Shown piece by piece: positions 61,380-64,000 of a DNA stretch of 64,000 bases (position 1 is its first letter; every line of letters starts with the position of its first letter). Position numbers and translations under genes: made by a program. Source of the DNA: Bin87 sp965219925 (GTDB lineage: Bacteria > Chloroflexota > Dehalococcoidia > Lucifugimonadales > UBA3495); NCBI GenBank assembly GCA_965219925.1, contig OZ244795.1, positions 372,001 through 436,000 of the forward strand, in the 5' to 3' direction. The notes beneath the pieces were generated by a model that was not told the origin of the DNA, did no database searches, and saw only the letters and a program-made list of their open reading frames with translations.

Positions 61380-63416
61380 TCATTGGGTAGCCCACACGCG
61401 GTATATCGCTGACTCGGCGGTGGCCGGCGCAACGGGCGCTACAACGACGATTACCTTGCCAGTCTCAGATGCCGGAGTTTCCACCGAGCCGGCAAGAACA
61501 TCTCGGTTGGGGTCGTATTTCAACCCCATGCGGCTGATGGTGGGTTCGGTTCCGTCGGAGATCACCCAAACGATCCAGTCCTGAGCGACGCGGTTGTTCA
61601 CGCGAACGAACCCGTCCGGGCGCCAATCGGTCGGGATGTGTGCGCCGTCTCCAGACACCTGAATGTCTCGCACGCAGAACCCCGGGCCATGAATCGCGTC
61701 ATCAGTAACGTAGTGGAACCTGATCATCACCTGGCGGCCCGCATATTCGTGCAGCGAAACTTCGACGCGCTGCCAGTCCCCTGACCCCGTGTAACCCGGG
61801 CCGTAGCTGTTGCCCACGGGATTCTCATCGGTAGTTCTCTCTGCCGGAAGAACGTCCCAGGTTGCGCCACCGTCTTCCGAGATTTCCACGTAGGTGTAGT
61901 CCCAATTCTCTTCGATCTCAAACCAGCTCAGGAAATCCAGGCTGGGAGGGTTTTCCTGCTGTCCGGCTGGCGGCACGCTAACAACACCGGTCAACGTGGA
62001 TGAAATGGAATCACCGCGATTGCTCCACCAACAGGACCCGCCCGGGACCTGCGTCGGCAACAGCGAAGTGGTGGCGCTGCCCTCAAAATGAACCGTATGA
62101 GCATTGTCATCTTCCCCGCTTATCCCCCAGTAATCGGCGGCAAACTGCGCCAGGGCGGTTGCTCGGGCTTCGTCGCCCGCTTGTTGTCTTCGGGTTAGGG
62201 TGGCGCTTACGTCCAGGTTCGCATAGCCATACACCCCGTGATCGCTGTCCAGCATGTTGGCCAATACCCAGTCGGCAAAAACGGAATTGAAGCTGGCGGG
62301 ATACCCGTCGTTGGTGGTTGCTTCCTGGGCGTCCAGGTACGCGTCAATGGACGCCATGCCGTCGGCAGGCTCGGCGAGCAATGCGGCTAAGCCTTCCCCG
62401 TGGATATAGTGTTCCCGCAGGTAGTGAGCGAACAACGACGCAGCGCCGTAATTCAAGCCCACTTCGCTACCCAATTCTGATGGCCAGTTCACCAATGATG
62501 TATTGGGACGCCCCAGGTAAGCGTATGCGCTGCCGGTTGATAGCCCTGCTTCCGTTGCGGCCAACTCCGACAGCCCTTCGTTCAACCAGGTGGATTCTGA
62601 CGGGTCAGCAGCGCCGTGGATAACGTGCTGCAACTCGTGGGCTACCGTTGACAGATAGCCATCGCTCCCGATCCGTAAGCCTCGGGCGTTGGCATTGATG
62701 TAAATCGCAGCTATCTCGTTGCTGTATTTGGCGACACTGGCCGGGAAAGCGTCCGCTCCGGATACGTAGCCGCCCACGCCCGTTATGCGTCCGTTTACGA
62801 TGTGCAGGCGGTTGGCCCCGCCGGAGAACCTGGATGCCGGCGATCCGAAAGCGGCGTGTATTCGCGGGAACACCTGCTGCTCAGCCTGTGCCGTTGCCCG
62901 CTCCAGGTCTTCGTCTTCGACGCTCAGGTCGTGTTCTACCCACCAGTAAGCGCTATCCGATATGGCCGCCAACCGGAATAATTTGCGATCCATGGTCAGG
63001 CGGTTTGCATCCAGGACCCAGAATCGGGCTTCGGCTCCCACCGCCAGAACCGTCTCGGCGAACCGGTGCGGCGCCGGCGCCGGTTCGATGCCTTTCCAGC
63101 GCAATTGCCGGGCTAACGCCATCAGGTCTCGGTCGGGCGGGATGGGAAAGTCGTCGGCAGTCATTCTTGCCGACGGGCTAGCGTAAGCCAACGGGCTGGT
63201 GTAACCGGACGGCGTATCAGTTGCGCCCCGCTGCGCCTGGGTGTCGGCGACGAGAGCAGGCAAGGATGGCATGACGGTTGGTTCGGCGACCGCTGACACC
63301 GGTGTGTCGTCCGGCGTTGCCAAAGCCGGCAACCCTGGTGGTTCACCGGCAGTGCATGACGTGAAAACCGCAAGCAAAGCCACCGACAACAGGAGCAGTG
63401 GCGCAACCCCTTTCAT
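61380..63416 (-). CDS. Secreted lipoprotein metallopeptidase with MAM-like domain
   Basis: 678 residues from ATG 63416. Lipoprotein signal: hydrophobic LLLLSVALLAVFTS then C21. A linker rich in Pro/Thr follows. The zinc site is H260-E261-x2-H264 (VAHELQHVIH), with WLNEGLSE a few residues on as the third ligand candidate (gluzincin, M30-like). A C-terminal region (SSTLTGVVSVPP ... EISEDGGATWDVL ... VMIRFHYVTDD) resembles the immune-inhibitor-A/MAM domain. Function: extracellular proteolysis. The start lies at the end of a repeat. Confidence 0.82.
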   Translation of the reverse strand: MKGVAPLLLLSVALLAVFTSCTAGEPPGLPALATPDDTPVSAVAEPTVMPSLPALVADTQAQRGATDTPSGYTSPLAYASPSARMTADDFPIPPDRDLMALARQLRWKGIEPAPAPHRFAETVLAVGAEARFWVLDANRLTMDRKLFRLAAISDSAYWWVEHDLSVEDEDLERATAQAEQQVFPRIHAAFGSPASRFSGGANRLHIVNGRITGVGGYVSGADAFPASVAKYSNEIAAIYINANARGLRIGSDGYLSTVAHELQHVIHGAADPSESTWLNEGLSELAATEAGLSTGSAYAYLGRPNTSLVNWPSELGSEVGLNYGAASLFAHYLREHYIHGEGLAALLAEPADGMASIDAYLDAQEATTNDGYPASFNSVFADWVLANMLDSDHGVYGYANLDVSATLTRRQQAGDEARATALAQFAADYWGISGEDDNAHTVHFEGSATTSLLPTQVPGGSCWWSNRGDSISSTLTGVVSVPPAGQQENPPSLDFLSWFEIEENWDYTYVEISEDGGATWDVLPAERTTDENPVGNSYGPGYTGSGDWQRVEVSLHEYAGRQVMIRFHYVTDDAIHGPGFCVRDIQVSGDGAHIPTDWRPDGFVRVNNRVAQDWIVWVISDGTEPTISRMGLKYDPNRDVLAGSVETPASETGKVIVVVAPVAPATAESAIYRVWATQ

Positions 63417-63417
63417 A

Positions 63418-63599
63418 CTCTCATGCGTACCCATTTTGTCATTGCGAGGAGATTCCGCTCATCCCGAGCTTATCGAGGGACGTGGCAATCTCGATGAGGC
63501 TGAACACACGTCGACGAACTGCCGTTGCTACGGCGACGAGATTGCCACCCCCGTATCAAATACGGGGTCGCAATGACAGGTGAAAGCGAGTGCGCATTA
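63418..63599. repeat. Family-1 repeat between pth and the peptidase gene
   Basis: CTCATGCGTACCCATTTTGT, GTCATTGCGAGGAGATTCCG, GTGGCAATCTCGATGAGGCT, CGGCGACGAGATTGCCACC, GGTCGCAATGACAGG and GAGTGCGCATTAG. It fills all but a few bp of the gap (63417-63603), so it also carries the leader of the peptidase gene. Confidence 0.85.
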
Positions 63600-63603
63600 G
63601 CTT

Positions 63604-64000
63604 TCATGCTCCCGCAGTGTCCGGCGCAGGAGGTTTGGGTGTAGCCGGCGATACGGGAGTGGCAGGATTTTCAGAGGGTGGCTGTGGGTCAGTGTTGAAA
63701 CGGTTCATTGCGATGCTGATCCCATCAGCGAGGAAACATTCCAAAGCATCCGCTGCCCTGATGACGCAAGCCTCGGCAGCCGGTTGCTCCTCAGGCGAGA
63801 ATCGACCCAATACGTGGTTCACGCTGCCCGCACCCCCGTCCGGCGGCCCGATTCCGATACGCAACCGCGGGAATGCCGTGGTGTGTAATGTTCGGATGAT
63901 GTCCTTGATCCCGTTGTGTCCAGCGTCAGATCCCTGAACCCGCAAGCGGAGTCTGCCCAACGGCAGCGCCATTTCGTCGTAAACAATTATCAACTCCGCC
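63604..64000 (-). CDS. pth: Peptidyl-tRNA hydrolase, C-terminal part (cut by window edge)
   Basis: The frame enters from the right window edge and ends at 63604 (about 132 visible residues). AELIIVYDEMALPLGRLRLR, GSDAGHNGIKDIIRTLHTTA and FPRLRIGIGPP match the second half of Pth, which recycles peptidyl-tRNA. The Asp of VYDEM is the catalytic-site Asp. The C-terminus has an extra Pro-rich tail (PPSENPATPVSPATPKPPAP). The N-terminal half lies outside the window. Confidence 0.88.
   Translation of the reverse strand, partial: AELIIVYDEMALPLGRLRLRVQGSDAGHNGIKDIIRTLHTTAFPRLRIGIGPPDGGAGSVNHVLGRFSPEEQPAAEACVIRAADALECFLADGISIAMNRFNTDPQPPSENPATPVSPATPKPPAPDTAGA

Noticed and set aside
11144..63599. CRISPR array
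   Set aside because: Repeats are 120-370 bp, dispersed tens of kb apart and lack regular spacers; no cas genes.

Overview
The window is a GC-rich (roughly 60%) bacterial chromosome segment with housekeeping genes, catabolic gene sets and many short intergenic repeats. Three LLM-class flavin oxidoreductases, two CaiB/BaiF CoA-transferases, an SMP-30 lactonase, FAH and enoyl-CoA hydratase enzymes, a DUF1800/DUF1501 pair and dense dispersed repeats suggest a Chloroflexota genome of the Dehalococcoidia/SAR202 kind. That placement is inference from gene content; there is no rRNA or other direct marker.

Left part (1-16 kb): a partial gene behind a palindromic operator-like site, miaB, tRNA-Ser(GCT), and three PaREP1-like small helical proteins (two in a mosaic tandem duplication), with LLM and VOC enzymes. 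An IS1182-type element follows, its transposase frameshifted, inserted at CTAG into the last codons of a small zinc-ribbon gene. Then come a beta-hydroxyacid dehydrogenase, the CCA-adding enzyme, a small Zn protein and an MDR dehydrogenase, a coiled-coil putative PD-(D/E)XK protein, and two ferritin-like paralogs flanking a fourth PaREP1-like gene. One paralog has lost the recognisable carboxylate ligands.

Middle (15-38 kb): an iron-storage pair (bfd-bfr); a probable minus-strand operon (small protein, DUF2335, argF, der, plsY) ending at a strong hairpin; a DUF1800-DUF1501-NHL operon ending at an intrinsic terminator; Rieske, small unknown and cobalamin-binding-like genes; Uma2, folD and queA; FAH hydrolase; a zinc-ribbon membrane protein; and an Asp-box protein and SMP-30 lactonase. 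Two tandem retropepsin-like genes come next.

Right part (38-64 kb): a DppC-like permease pseudogene with two frameshifts, enoyl-CoA hydratase, tlyA, a CinA-like protein, an LLM enzyme, penicillin acylase, two CoA-transferases, a GH105-type hydrolase with an odd N-terminal half, an AAA ATPase, an MFS-SDR-HD-SDR-LLM-kinase neighbourhood, an orphan DnaG-type zinc-finger protein, a secreted metallopeptidase lipoprotein and the C-terminal part of pth.

The dominant unexplained structure is a family of about 120-370 bp intergenic elements (at least 14 copies or fragments). Full copies have outer inverted repeats (CTCACGCGTACCC / GGGTACGCGTGAG), a middle pair (TGTCATTGCGA / TCGCAATGACA) and an inner pair (GGCAATCTCG / CGAGATTGCC). 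Several carry other small palindromic elements inserted into them, two with visible target duplications. A second inverted-repeat element (CAGGGCCTTTT ends) is also present.
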